Assembly (NCBI GenBank): GCA_947467395.1
Contig: CANIIC010000003.1
Location: forward strand, 1-61,141
Direction of reading: 5' to 3'
Length of the DNA: 61,141 nucleotides
Source of the DNA: Bryobacterales bacterium
Lineage (GTDB): Bacteria; Acidobacteriota; Terriglobia; Bryobacterales; Bryobacteraceae
In this document: positions 36,629 to 44,392 of the stretch, piece after piece
Position numbering within the stretch: position 1 is the stretch's first letter
How the letters are laid out: each line of letters starts with the position of its first letter
The notes under the pieces: model-generated
What the model saw: the letters and a program-made list of their open reading frames with translations, nothing else
Database searches by the model: none
What the model was told of the DNA's origin: nothing
Made by a program: the position numbers and the translations under genes

Positions 36629-36854
36629 CTCCGGCGTCGTACTCGGCTTGTAGCTTCAACCATAATTGCGCAGTGGTTCCAGCGAGCTTCGCCAATTGTG
36701 CGGCGATCTCCGGTGTCACCGAAGCTCGCCCGGCGATGAGGTCCCCCAGTTGGTCCTCGGTGAGCCCGGTCCGTTCCGCCGCCGCGTGGACCAGGATCTC
36801 TTCTTCAAAGAGCAGGAAGCGCAGAAAACTCCCGGGATGCTCGACGCGGCTCAT
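36609..36854 (-). CDS. HigA-like HTH antitoxin, without a visible toxin gene
   Basis: The 81-residue protein follows the HigA/VapI pattern: HPGSFLRFLLFEEEILVHAAAERTGLTEDQLGDLIAGRASVTPEIAAQLAKLAGTTAQLWLKLQAEYD, an XRE-type helix-turn-helix. HigB toxins normally sit immediately upstream, but the 220 bases at 36855-37074 contain no such frame on this strand. It is therefore probably a solitary regulator or the remnant of a lost module. Confidence 0.72.
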   Translation of the reverse strand: MSRVEHPGSFLRFLLFEEEILVHAAAERTGLTEDQLGDLIAGRASVTPEIAAQLAKLAGTTAQLWLKLQAEYDAGATAESR

Positions 36855-36995
36855 GTGAGTCAGTGTATCGCCTCGAGGTGCTCTTGCAACCCGCTGGATC
36901 GCCTCCGAAACCCGGCGTCCCCACCGTTAAGTCCCCCCAACAACCTGTCCTGAACCGGGCCGCCCGGGGTAACTTGGCGGCATATGGGGCGCGTC

Positions 36996-37011
36996 TGTAT
37001 TATGTGATACA
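36996..37011. promoter_or_regulatory. 16-base palindrome upstream of the DUF1592 operon
   Basis: TGTATTATGTGATACA has perfect 5-base arms (TGTAT/ATACA) around 6 bases and lies 64 bases before the DUF1592 gene. It could be an operator. No cognate regulator is known. Confidence 0.3.
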
Positions 37012-37074
37012 ACAGTAGGATTCCAGGATGAAGGTCCGACTGCAAACTGTTGATCGAACTATAGGTTCCAAGCC

Positions 37075-39594
37075 ATGAAACGCTTCGTTTGTCTGAGTGC
37101 CCTAGCGGCTCTGATCGCCTCTTTCGCGCTCCTCCAAGACCGGGCAATCGGTCAAACTGCCGCTGCGGCGGCCCCCGACCCGCATCGCGCGATGTTGACG
37201 CAATATTGCGTGGGTTGTCACAACGCGCGCGCGAAGACCGGAGGCCTGGTGCTGGAAGGATTGAGCACGAAGCAGGTCGCGGCCAATGCAACGATTTGGG
37301 AGAAGTCCCTCAAGAAACTGCGCGGGCACCTGATGCCGCCGCCGGGCCTTCCCCAGCCGCCGCAGAAGGACATCGATGCCTTCACTGCCTACATGGAGAC
37401 GGCGCTCGACGCGTCGGCCAACGGACCTAAAGCCGGTTATGTCCCGATTCAACGCCTAAATCGTACCGAATACGCCGCGTCCGTCAAGGCGTTGATCGGC
37501 GTGGACGTGAATGAGAAAGAAATCCTGCCGCAGGACATCCAGGTGGAAGGCTTCGACAACATCGCCGAGGCGCTGACCACCTCGCCCGCATTCCTGGATC
37601 AATATATGACGGCCGCGCGCCACCTGGCCAGAGCGGGCGTCGGGAACATGGCTCCGCCCATTTCCAGCATGATGTTCCAGACCGAAGGCAACCAGGACCC
37701 GGCTCTGCCGTTTCCTGCCGGCATGCGCGGCGGCGTGAAGTTCACGACCAGCGTCCCGGCCGACGGCGAGTACCGCTTCAGCTTCTTCGATCTCGACATC
37801 GGCCTGTACAACCGGCAGATGCAGAACAGCACCACGCTGGTTCTCCTGGTGGACGGAAAGCGCGTGTTTAAGGGGGACCTGGGCGGCGAGCATGACCTGT
37901 GGTTGGCCAACGTCAAGGGCAGCGACGGCTGGCAGCAGATTCTGGACCGTTTCCAGAAGATTCCGGTCAATTTGCTGGCCGGTGAACATGAAATCATGGC
38001 CGGCTTTATCCAGCGGTCGCGCGTGGAATCCGATGACAACGTCGGTGCGGGCGGCGGCGTGGGTGGTGCGGTTCCGGCGGCCGGTTTCCGCCGCGGCATC
38101 GACATTCTGGAGATCAAGGGTCCTTACAACCCGACCGGCATCACGAACAGCAAGACGCGGCCGATGATTTTCGTCTGCGATCCCAAGACCGCAGGCGAGC
38201 TTCCCTGCGCCCGGCAGATCGCGCAGAACCTGGCCCATCGCGCCTATGCACGTCCGATCACGGAAGCGGACATGGCGTACCTGATGCGTTTCTATAACGA
38301 AGGCCGCCTGGACAACCAACCCTTCGACAGCGGTGTGGAACAGATCGTGGCCGCGGTTCTGGCGAGCCCTGACTTCTTGTACCGTTCCATCCGTGGACCC
38401 AAGACCGCGGTGAAGACCACGCAGTTCGCGCTTACGGATCTAGAACTGGCCAAGCGCCTCTCCTTCTTCCTGTGGAACACGCCTCCCGATGCCGAGCTGC
38501 TCAAGCTGGCCGAATCGAACGGCCTGTCCAAGCCCGGCGTCGTGAACGCGCAGGTGAAGCGCATGCTGGCTGATCCGAAGGCGTCCAGCCTGGTCTCAGG
38601 CTTCGCGATGAAGTGGTTGAATCTGAATACGCTCGACTCGGTGCAACCGGATGCCCGCATCTTCCAGGGCTTCAACGCCACGTTGCGGCGCGACTTCCAA
38701 CAGGAAGCTGAGATGTTCCTCAGCAGTATCCTGCTGGACAACAAGAGCGTGCTGGACCTGCTGACCTCGGACCAGACGTTCATGAACAACCGGCTGGCCC
38801 GGCACTACGGTATCCAGAACGGCCCCAGCACTTCGGCCTTCAAGCCGGTGACGGTGACCGATCCAACTCGCTTCGGCCTGTTGGGCAAGGCTGCTGTGTT
38901 GATGCGTACGTCGTACGGAGACCGCACTTCGCCGGTGCTGCGCGGCGCATGGGTGCTCGACAAGTTGATCGGGACGCCGCCGCCCCCTCCTCCTCCCACC
39001 GTTGTGGCGAATCTGGATCAGAAGCCGGGCGAAGCTCCGAAGACGGTGCGCGCGCGACTCGAACTGCATCGCGATAACCCGACCTGCAAAATGTGCCACG
39101 GCGTGATCGATCCCACGGGACTCGCGCTCGAGAACTTCGATTCGATCGGGCGTTTCCGCCAGACCGATCCGCAGGCCAATAACACGATGATCGATGCCAG
39201 CACGGTCATGGCCAGTGGCGTGAAGATCAACGGCCCGGTGGAACTGCGGCAGGAACTTGCCAACCATCCGGAATCGTTCGTGATTTCCATGACGGAAAAG
39301 TTGATGATGTATTCCGTGAACCGGCCCCTGCAGTATTTCGACATGCCGCAGATTCGCAAGATCGTGCGGGATGCGAAGAAAGACAATTACACCTTCGCGT
39401 CGCTGGTGTTGGGAATCGTGAATACGGATGCGTTCCGCAAGCAAGGCTTGGCGGTGAAGACGGCTCCGAAAGCCGCGCCGACGGCAGTTTCAGCCAAATC
39501 GCAAACGACCGGTGACAAGTTGCCGGTGTCATCGTCCATCAAGGCCGCGGCGGCCCCCGCGCTCACCCCGGCAACCCAAGGCAAGTCCAAGTAG
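37075..39594 (+). CDS. Exported DUF1592-type dihaem cytochrome-like protein
   Basis: The 839-residue protein starts with a signal sequence (LSALAALIASFALL). A first haem motif YCVGCH (Cys45, Cys48, His49) sits in a cytochrome-like N-terminal part, followed by DUF1587 (PIQRLNRTEYA), a carbohydrate-binding-like region and DUF1595/DUF1592 (LAKRLSFFLWNTPPDAEL). DUF1588 (RTSPVLRGAWVLDKLIGTPPPPPPPTV) carries a second motif CKMCHGVIDPTGLALENFD, and DUF1585 ends the protein. The set is typical of Planctomycetes and Acidobacteria and lacks a known role, probably oxidative and periplasmic. It heads a four-gene operon. Confidence 0.9.
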   Translation: MKRFVCLSALAALIASFALLQDRAIGQTAAAAAPDPHRAMLTQYCVGCHNARAKTGGLVLEGLSTKQVAANATIWEKSLKKLRGHLMPPPGLPQPPQKDIDAFTAYMETALDASANGPKAGYVPIQRLNRTEYAASVKALIGVDVNEKEILPQDIQVEGFDNIAEALTTSPAFLDQYMTAARHLARAGVGNMAPPISSMMFQTEGNQDPALPFPAGMRGGVKFTTSVPADGEYRFSFFDLDIGLYNRQMQNSTTLVLLVDGKRVFKGDLGGEHDLWLANVKGSDGWQQILDRFQKIPVNLLAGEHEIMAGFIQRSRVESDDNVGAGGGVGGAVPAAGFRRGIDILEIKGPYNPTGITNSKTRPMIFVCDPKTAGELPCARQIAQNLAHRAYARPITEADMAYLMRFYNEGRLDNQPFDSGVEQIVAAVLASPDFLYRSIRGPKTAVKTTQFALTDLELAKRLSFFLWNTPPDAELLKLAESNGLSKPGVVNAQVKRMLADPKASSLVSGFAMKWLNLNTLDSVQPDARIFQGFNATLRRDFQQEAEMFLSSILLDNKSVLDLLTSDQTFMNNRLARHYGIQNGPSTSAFKPVTVTDPTRFGLLGKAAVLMRTSYGDRTSPVLRGAWVLDKLIGTPPPPPPPTVVANLDQKPGEAPKTVRARLELHRDNPTCKMCHGVIDPTGLALENFDSIGRFRQTDPQANNTMIDASTVMASGVKINGPVELRQELANHPESFVISMTEKLMMYSVNRPLQYFDMPQIRKIVRDAKKDNYTFASLVLGIVNTDAFRKQGLAVKTAPKAAPTAVSAKSQTTGDKLPVSSSIKAAAAPALTPATQGKSK

Positions 39595-39608
39595 GTCAAG
39601 AGGCGAAC

Positions 39609-40934
39609 ATGTTTATCACCAAGAAGCATCTCTCCCGCAGAACGGTTCTGAAGGGTGTTGGCGTCAATCTGGCGTTGCCGTTCTTGAGCGCCATGGTTCC
39701 CGCCTCGACGGCGCTCGCGCAAACGGCCGCGAATCCGAAGCTGCGCGCCGGCTTCTTCTACATCCCTCACGGCGCGATCATGCACAACACCAAGTTCGGC
39801 CCGGCGCAGGATCGCTGGACGCCGAGCGGGTCGGGCGCCAACTTCAAGCTCAACGAGATCAACTCGCCGCTGGAGCCGTTCAAGAAGTACGTCACCTCCT
39901 TTGGCAACTTGGAAAACGCAGCTGCCGCTGGATCTGTCCACGTCCGCAACCCCGCGACCTGGCTGAGCGCGACGCTGCCGACCGGCAACAACATGGCCAC
40001 GACGTTGGACCAGGAGATGGCGAAGTTCATCAGTAAGGACACGCCGTTCCCCACGCTGGAACTGGCCTCTGAGACCACCGTGCAGGTGGCGGCCGGTAAC
40101 GGCGGCCCGTTCACGACACTATCGTTCCGCGACGATCACACGCCGCTGCCGATGGAGTACAACCCGCGCAAGGTGTTCTTGGCCCTGTTTGGCGAAGGCG
40201 AAACGCCGCAGGAACGCAAGGCCATGGCCCGTCAGAACAACAGTCTGCTGGACATGATTCTCGATCGCACCAAGAAGCTACAGAGCGAACTGGGTAGCGA
40301 GGATCGCGCAATCCTGGACGCGTATCTGACCAATGTGCGCGAAATCGAACGTCGCGCCAAGATGACCTCGAACACCAACCTCTCGGCCATCACGATTCCC
40401 AACGCGCCCATCGGTGAACTCGAAAACTTCGCCGAACAGGTGAAGCTGATGTACGATCTGCTCACCTTGGCGTATCAGGCTGACCTCACCCGCGTCGCCA
40501 CCTACGTCACCGTTGCCGAAGGCACCAACCGCACGTATCCGTTCCTCGACGTCACCGACGGGTTCCACCCCGTTTCGCATCACGGCGATCTCCCGGAGCG
40601 CCTGGAGAAGCTGGTCAAGATCCAGAAGTGGCACATGCAGATGTTCGCCGACTTCCTCAAGAAGATGTCGGAGACGCCGGATGGACAGGGTTCGTTGTTG
40701 GATCACTCGCTGTTCATGTACGGCTCGAACATGAGCAACTCGAACCAGCACAGCAACTACCCGATTCCGAATCTGGTGGTGGGCGGCGGTAACGGCAAGT
40801 TAAAGCAGGGCGGCCAGCACTTGGTGCTGCCGGAGCACACGCCTCTCGCCAACGTGCACCTGACGCTGATGCAGAAAGTCGGTCTCGAACGCGACAAGTT
40901 CGGCGACAGCACCGGCGTGATTTCGGAGATCTAG
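39609..40934 (+). CDS. Tat-exported DUF1552 protein
   Basis: The 441-residue protein carries a twin-arginine signal (SRRTVLKG, Arg10-Arg11, then LPFLSAMVPASTALA). The mature part (AGFFYIPHGAIM, GNLENAA..HVRNPATWLS, QEMAKFI) matches DUF1552, related in fold to the sulfatase/DUF1501 group. AGAGGCG precedes the ATG, and it starts 14 bases after the DUF1592 gene. DUF1552 and DUF1592 proteins pair across Acidobacteria and Planctomycetes, so they likely form a complex or pathway; Tat export suggests a cofactor is loaded before export. Confidence 0.9.
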   Translation: MFITKKHLSRRTVLKGVGVNLALPFLSAMVPASTALAQTAANPKLRAGFFYIPHGAIMHNTKFGPAQDRWTPSGSGANFKLNEINSPLEPFKKYVTSFGNLENAAAAGSVHVRNPATWLSATLPTGNNMATTLDQEMAKFISKDTPFPTLELASETTVQVAAGNGGPFTTLSFRDDHTPLPMEYNPRKVFLALFGEGETPQERKAMARQNNSLLDMILDRTKKLQSELGSEDRAILDAYLTNVREIERRAKMTSNTNLSAITIPNAPIGELENFAEQVKLMYDLLTLAYQADLTRVATYVTVAEGTNRTYPFLDVTDGFHPVSHHGDLPERLEKLVKIQKWHMQMFADFLKKMSETPDGQGSLLDHSLFMYGSNMSNSNQHSNYPIPNLVVGGGNGKLKQGGQHLVLPEHTPLANVHLTLMQKVGLERDKFGDSTGVISEI

Positions 40935-40942
40935 GGGTTCCT

Positions 40943-41851
40943 GTGAAGAGACGAGAATTATTGAAGGGTGCCGCCGCGGGAGCGCTTGCAATGTGGGCTC
41001 CACGCCTGCTGCGTGCCCAGCAGGGCGTGACCAAGCTAACGGACAAACTGGCCGTGATCGATGCCGGTGGCGCCAACGTGACCGCCTTCGTGACGAGTGA
41101 AGGTCTGGTGGTGGTCGATAGCGGCGCGCCGAATACGGGCGATGCCGTGATGGCAGCGCTGAAGAGCCTGGCTCCGAACGCCAAGGTCACCACGCTGTTC
41201 AATACGCACTATCACCTGGATCAAACGGCTAACAACGAAATGTTCGCGGCGCAGGGGGCCAAGATCCTCTCGCAGAAGCGCACGCGTGAGTGGTTGTCGC
41301 GCGATTACTGGGTGCCCGGCGAAGAGCGGTACGTCAAGGCGCGTCCCAAGGCGGCCTGGCCCGTCGAAACGTTCGTCGACAAGGGCAGCCTCAAGTCGGG
41401 CGGGGAAGACATCGACTACGGGTATCTGCTGATGGCGCACACCTCTGGCGATGCCTACTTCCACTTCAAGAGTGCGAATGTGATCGCCGTCGGCGATGTC
41501 GCTTCCCCGGTGCGCGACCCTGAACTGGACTGGTTCACGGGCGGCTGGGTGGGTGGCCGCACGGATTCCATGGATCTGGTGCTGTCGATCAGCAATGATC
41601 AGACCAAGATCATCCCGGCGTATGGTCCAGCGATGACCAAGGCGGAGTTTAAGGCGGAGCGCAACATGATGGAAGAGGTCCGGCAGCGGATCTACGATCG
41701 TGTCCGTGCCGGCGAAGGCCCCAAGGACATGCTGGAGGGGGGCGCTCTGGAGGGGCTTCCGCGCAAGTGGAAGGATCCCGCGAAATTCTTGTACTCGGCG
41801 GCAAAGGGTGGCTGGGCTTTCCACGATAAGCTGGGCCCGAATGTTGTTTAG
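40943..41851 (+). CDS. Tat-exported metallo-beta-lactamase-fold protein with altered second metal site
   Basis: The 302-residue product starts at GTG with AGGGG upstream and has a twin-arginine-like signal (MKRRELLKGAAAGALAMW). The MBL-fold core is clear: VVVDSGAP, THYHLDQT (His89, His91, Asp93), HTSGD (His166) and GDV (Asp185). The usual HxHxDH ends in Gln94 instead of His, and the usual GH of PGHG is Tyr227 (PAYGP). The two residues changed are the ones expected to hold the second metal, so this may be a mononuclear or non-hydrolytic member. Eight bases after the DUF1552 gene. Confidence 0.85.
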   Translation: MKRRELLKGAAAGALAMWAPRLLRAQQGVTKLTDKLAVIDAGGANVTAFVTSEGLVVVDSGAPNTGDAVMAALKSLAPNAKVTTLFNTHYHLDQTANNEMFAAQGAKILSQKRTREWLSRDYWVPGEERYVKARPKAAWPVETFVDKGSLKSGGEDIDYGYLLMAHTSGDAYFHFKSANVIAVGDVASPVRDPELDWFTGGWVGGRTDSMDLVLSISNDQTKIIPAYGPAMTKAEFKAERNMMEEVRQRIYDRVRAGEGPKDMLEGGALEGLPRKWKDPAKFLYSAAKGGWAFHDKLGPNVV

Positions 41852-41860
41852 GAGGCATGC

Positions 41861-43558
41861 TTGAAACGTTTTCGTCTAGCTGTTGTGTTGGTGGGCGCCG
41901 TAGCCGCCGTGATTCTGGTGCAGTCCGTATTGGCGCAGGCTCCCAAGGACCTGCCGACCGCCGTTCAAGCAGGCGCGACCAAGCAGGCTCTGGAAATGAT
42001 TCGGAGCGGAGCCGACGTCAATCAAGCGCAGGGCGATGGGTCCACGCCCCTGATCTGGGCGGTCAACCGTCAGGATTATGAAGTAGCCGAAGCGCTACTG
42101 GCGAAGAAGGCGAATCCGAACGCGGTCAACGAATTCGGCGCCATGCCGCTGACCGAAGCCGTCCGCCTAAACGACGCTCGTCTGGTGAAGATGCTGCTCG
42201 ATGCCGGGGCCAAGGTGGATTCTGCCAATCCCGACGATGAGACCGCGTTGATGCTGGCCATCAAGAACGGCAACTTGCAGATGACGGAAACGTTCCTCAA
42301 CGCCGGCGCGAAGATCAACATCGTGGAGAAGTTCCATAATCAGACGCCGCTGATTTACGCGGCCGCAGGTGGCAATCCCGCCATCGTGAAGCTGCTGCTC
42401 TCCAAGGGCGCCGACATCAAACCGCGTTCGCTGTACACCGACTGGCCCAGCCAGGTGACCAGTGAGCCGCGCGTTCAGTATCGCTCCGTGGGTGGTTTGA
42501 ATGCGCTGATGTACGCCATTCGTGGCGGCTGTTACTCCTGCGTCGAACAACTGGTGGCGGCCGGAAGCGACATCAACTTCCCGACTCCGGAGGGTATCAC
42601 GCCTCTGATGCTGGCCCTCGATAACGAACACAACGAAATCGCAAAGTTCCTGATGGACAAGGGCGCCGCTCTCGACGTTTGGGATTGGTGGGGCCGCACG
42701 CCGCTGTGGATCGCTGTGGATCGCAAGACACCTCCTGCTGCGGCTGCTGCACCGCTGGGTGGCGCGCGCGGTGGCGGGCAGGGTAAGGCTGGCCCGGGAG
42801 CTGCCAAAGGTGGTCCCGGACGTGGACCCGGTGGCGCGCAGGCTGCGCGTGATCCGAACGCTCCTCCGCCGGTCTCCAGCATGGAGATCATTAATCGTCT
42901 TCTGGCCGCCGGTGTCGATCCGAATCCGGAAATGAACTTCCATCGTCCGAATGCTCCGGCTCGCGGCCGTTTCGGCGACAACCAGGTGAGCACCAGCACG
43001 ACGGCGCTGTTCCGCGCCGTGCAACTGGGTGATCAGGAAGTGGTGGAAGCGCTGCTGGCCAAGGGCGCGAACCCGAATATCAACTCCATGGGGTACACCC
43101 CGTTCGGTTTGGTGGCGGGCAATGGTCCGAATGCACGCGGCGCGCTCGCGACGGCCGGCAATGTAGCCATGATGGACCTGCTCGTGAAATATAAGGCGGA
43201 TGTGAATGCGAAGATCAGCGGGACGTTGAGCAACTCCTTCCATATCGGCTACGGCAACGCGAATGACGGCGTCAATAGCAAGGAAGGCACCACGGCGCTG
43301 CATGAGGCTGCTCGCAATGTGCAGGTGGACCTGCTGAAGCACCTATTGGAACTGGGCGCGAATCCGAACCTCACCGATGGCGACGGACAGAAGCCAGTCG
43401 ATGTGATCGGTAAACTGCGCGGCACCCCGGCTCCGGCTCCTACCGCGGCGCCTGTGGCTGCGAAGGGTAAGGGTAAGGGGCCGGCGGGTCCAAGCCCTGC
43501 TGCCGTGGCTGAAATCCGGACGCTGCTGGAAACGGCGTCCGCGAACGCAAAGCGCTAG
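41861..43558 (+). CDS. Exported ankyrin-repeat protein
   Basis: TTG is the start, with a strong TAGGAGG six bases upstream that also covers the previous stop. The 565-residue protein has a signal-anchor helix (AVVLVGAVAAVILVQSVLA) and about ten ankyrin repeats (NQAQGDGSTPLIWAVNRQDYEVAEALLAKKANPN, and so on). A Gly/Ala/Pro-rich insert with GGARGGGQGKAGPGAAKGGPGRG interrupts them near 295-335. A basic/Pro/Ala-rich stretch precedes the end. It is the fourth gene of the DUF1592 operon and probably mediates contacts among the exported proteins. Confidence 0.88.
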   Translation: MKRFRLAVVLVGAVAAVILVQSVLAQAPKDLPTAVQAGATKQALEMIRSGADVNQAQGDGSTPLIWAVNRQDYEVAEALLAKKANPNAVNEFGAMPLTEAVRLNDARLVKMLLDAGAKVDSANPDDETALMLAIKNGNLQMTETFLNAGAKINIVEKFHNQTPLIYAAAGGNPAIVKLLLSKGADIKPRSLYTDWPSQVTSEPRVQYRSVGGLNALMYAIRGGCYSCVEQLVAAGSDINFPTPEGITPLMLALDNEHNEIAKFLMDKGAALDVWDWWGRTPLWIAVDRKTPPAAAAAPLGGARGGGQGKAGPGAAKGGPGRGPGGAQAARDPNAPPPVSSMEIINRLLAAGVDPNPEMNFHRPNAPARGRFGDNQVSTSTTALFRAVQLGDQEVVEALLAKGANPNINSMGYTPFGLVAGNGPNARGALATAGNVAMMDLLVKYKADVNAKISGTLSNSFHIGYGNANDGVNSKEGTTALHEAARNVQVDLLKHLLELGANPNLTDGDGQKPVDVIGKLRGTPAPAPTAAPVAAKGKGKGPAGPSPAAVAEIRTLLETASANAKR

Positions 43559-43560
43559 AG

Positions 43561-43576
43561 TTCGCCCAAAGGCGAA
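43561..43576. terminator. Perfect short hairpin between ankyrin gene and tmRNA
   Basis: TTCGCC CAAA GGCGAA is a perfect 6-base stem with a 4-base loop, placed between the ankyrin gene's TAG and the tmRNA 3' end. No T-run follows on either strand, so it may be a weak bidirectional terminator or a processing boundary. Confidence 0.45.
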
Positions 43577-43584
43577 ATTGAAGT

Positions 43585-43937
43585 TGGTGGAGGCGGCGGG
43601 AGTTGAACCCGCGTCCGAGAAAGTCCACCGCAAAGAGACTACGTGCGTTTCCGGTTCGGTAGTTTTCGTCCGCGAAGTATAGAAACCGGCAAGAACACCG
43701 CGGCTTAGTCCGATTGATTTCGGGTTTCGGCTCCGAACAGAAGCCTTGGCCCTATCCTGCAAAATGACGTTCTTAGCAGAGCGCGCAGGCTCACCCCACC
43801 AGAACGGCTACTTAAAAATTAAGCAGCGTATGCAAACTGCGTGTTGGCAGTTGTTGTTTTCTGATCGTTTTACGGGAGCTCAGAACCCGGCACGACTCTC
43901 TACGCTGATTCGATCCCGTCGAATCCGTTGCGCCCCC
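43585..43937 (-). ncRNA. ssrA: Transfer-messenger RNA
   Basis: About 353 nt. The 5' end reads GGGGGCGCAACGGATTCGAC and the 3' end GCGGGTTCAACTCCCGCCGC then CTCCACCA. The first seven and last seven bases before the discriminator A pair (GGGGGCG with CGCCTCC), forming the acceptor stem, and the T-arm GGGTTCAACTCCC is present. The mRNA-like part at 43819-43848 encodes the tag ANTQFAYAA followed by TAA, starting from a GCC resume codon. The CCA is encoded. tmRNA frees stalled ribosomes and marks the truncated peptide for proteolysis. Confidence 0.95.
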
Positions 43938-43947
43938 TTCTTGTTTG

Positions 43948-43953
43948 ATTCTA
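43948..43953 (-). promoter_or_regulatory. Likely tmRNA promoter -10 element
   Basis: TAGAAT on the minus strand lies 10 bases before the tmRNA first G. No good -35 is found at the usual distance. Confidence 0.35.
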
Positions 43954-44044
43954 GCAGTTGGATGCGTAGATCCGGCCAATTGATTCAACGCGCTGGTGAC
44001 TTCTTGCGCCTTTTTCGGGTTTCAGTCTAGCATTGAGGGTATAC

Positions 44045-44392
44045 ATGGCTGACACTCTTCCGCAGCGCGTAGCGTTTCCAGACATCGGAACGGACACGGG
44101 CATTGAGGAACATCACGACATTCCGCCCATGTATCGCGTGGTGCTGCTGGATGACGACGAGCACACCTACGAGTACGTGATCGAGATGCTGTGCACGATC
44201 TTCTTCCTCTCCGCGGAGACCGCCTATCGGCATGCGTGCGAAGTGGACGCGCTGGGCCGCACCGTTGTGATCGTATGTGAGAAAGATCAGGCCGAGTTCG
44301 GGCGCGATCAGATTCACGCCTACGGAGCCGACCCGCGCATGGCGGTGTCGAAGGGCTCGATGAGTGCGATCGTCGAACCCGTCGGCCAGTAG
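44045..44392 (+). CDS. ClpS-like adaptor protein
   Basis: The ATG at 44045 follows GAGGG by 6 bases. The 115-residue protein has the ClpS core: PPMYRVVLLDDDEHTYEYVIEMLCTIFF, then AETAYRHACEVDALGRTVVIVCEKDQAE, and an extended end KGSMSAIVEPV. ClpS delivers N-degron substrates to ClpA. The Asn and His that hold the N-terminal residue of substrates in E. coli (Asn34, His66) correspond here to Asp36 and Asp68, so canonical N-end recognition is doubtful. It probably belongs to the ClpS-like paralogues of Planctomycetes and Acidobacteria. The gene lies 108 bases from the tmRNA and is divergently transcribed. Confidence 0.82.
   Translation: MADTLPQRVAFPDIGTDTGIEEHHDIPPMYRVVLLDDDEHTYEYVIEMLCTIFFLSAETAYRHACEVDALGRTVVIVCEKDQAEFGRDQIHAYGADPRMAVSKGSMSAIVEPVGQ

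Noticed and set aside
42167-43342. 391-codon minus-strand open frame opposite the ankyrin gene
   Set aside because: Mirrors the ankyrin repeat pattern; no start site or family.
43585-43660. tRNA gene suggested by the CCA end and T-arm
   Set aside because: The T-arm and CCA belong to the tmRNA tRNA-like domain; no anticodon arm of a normal tRNA is present.
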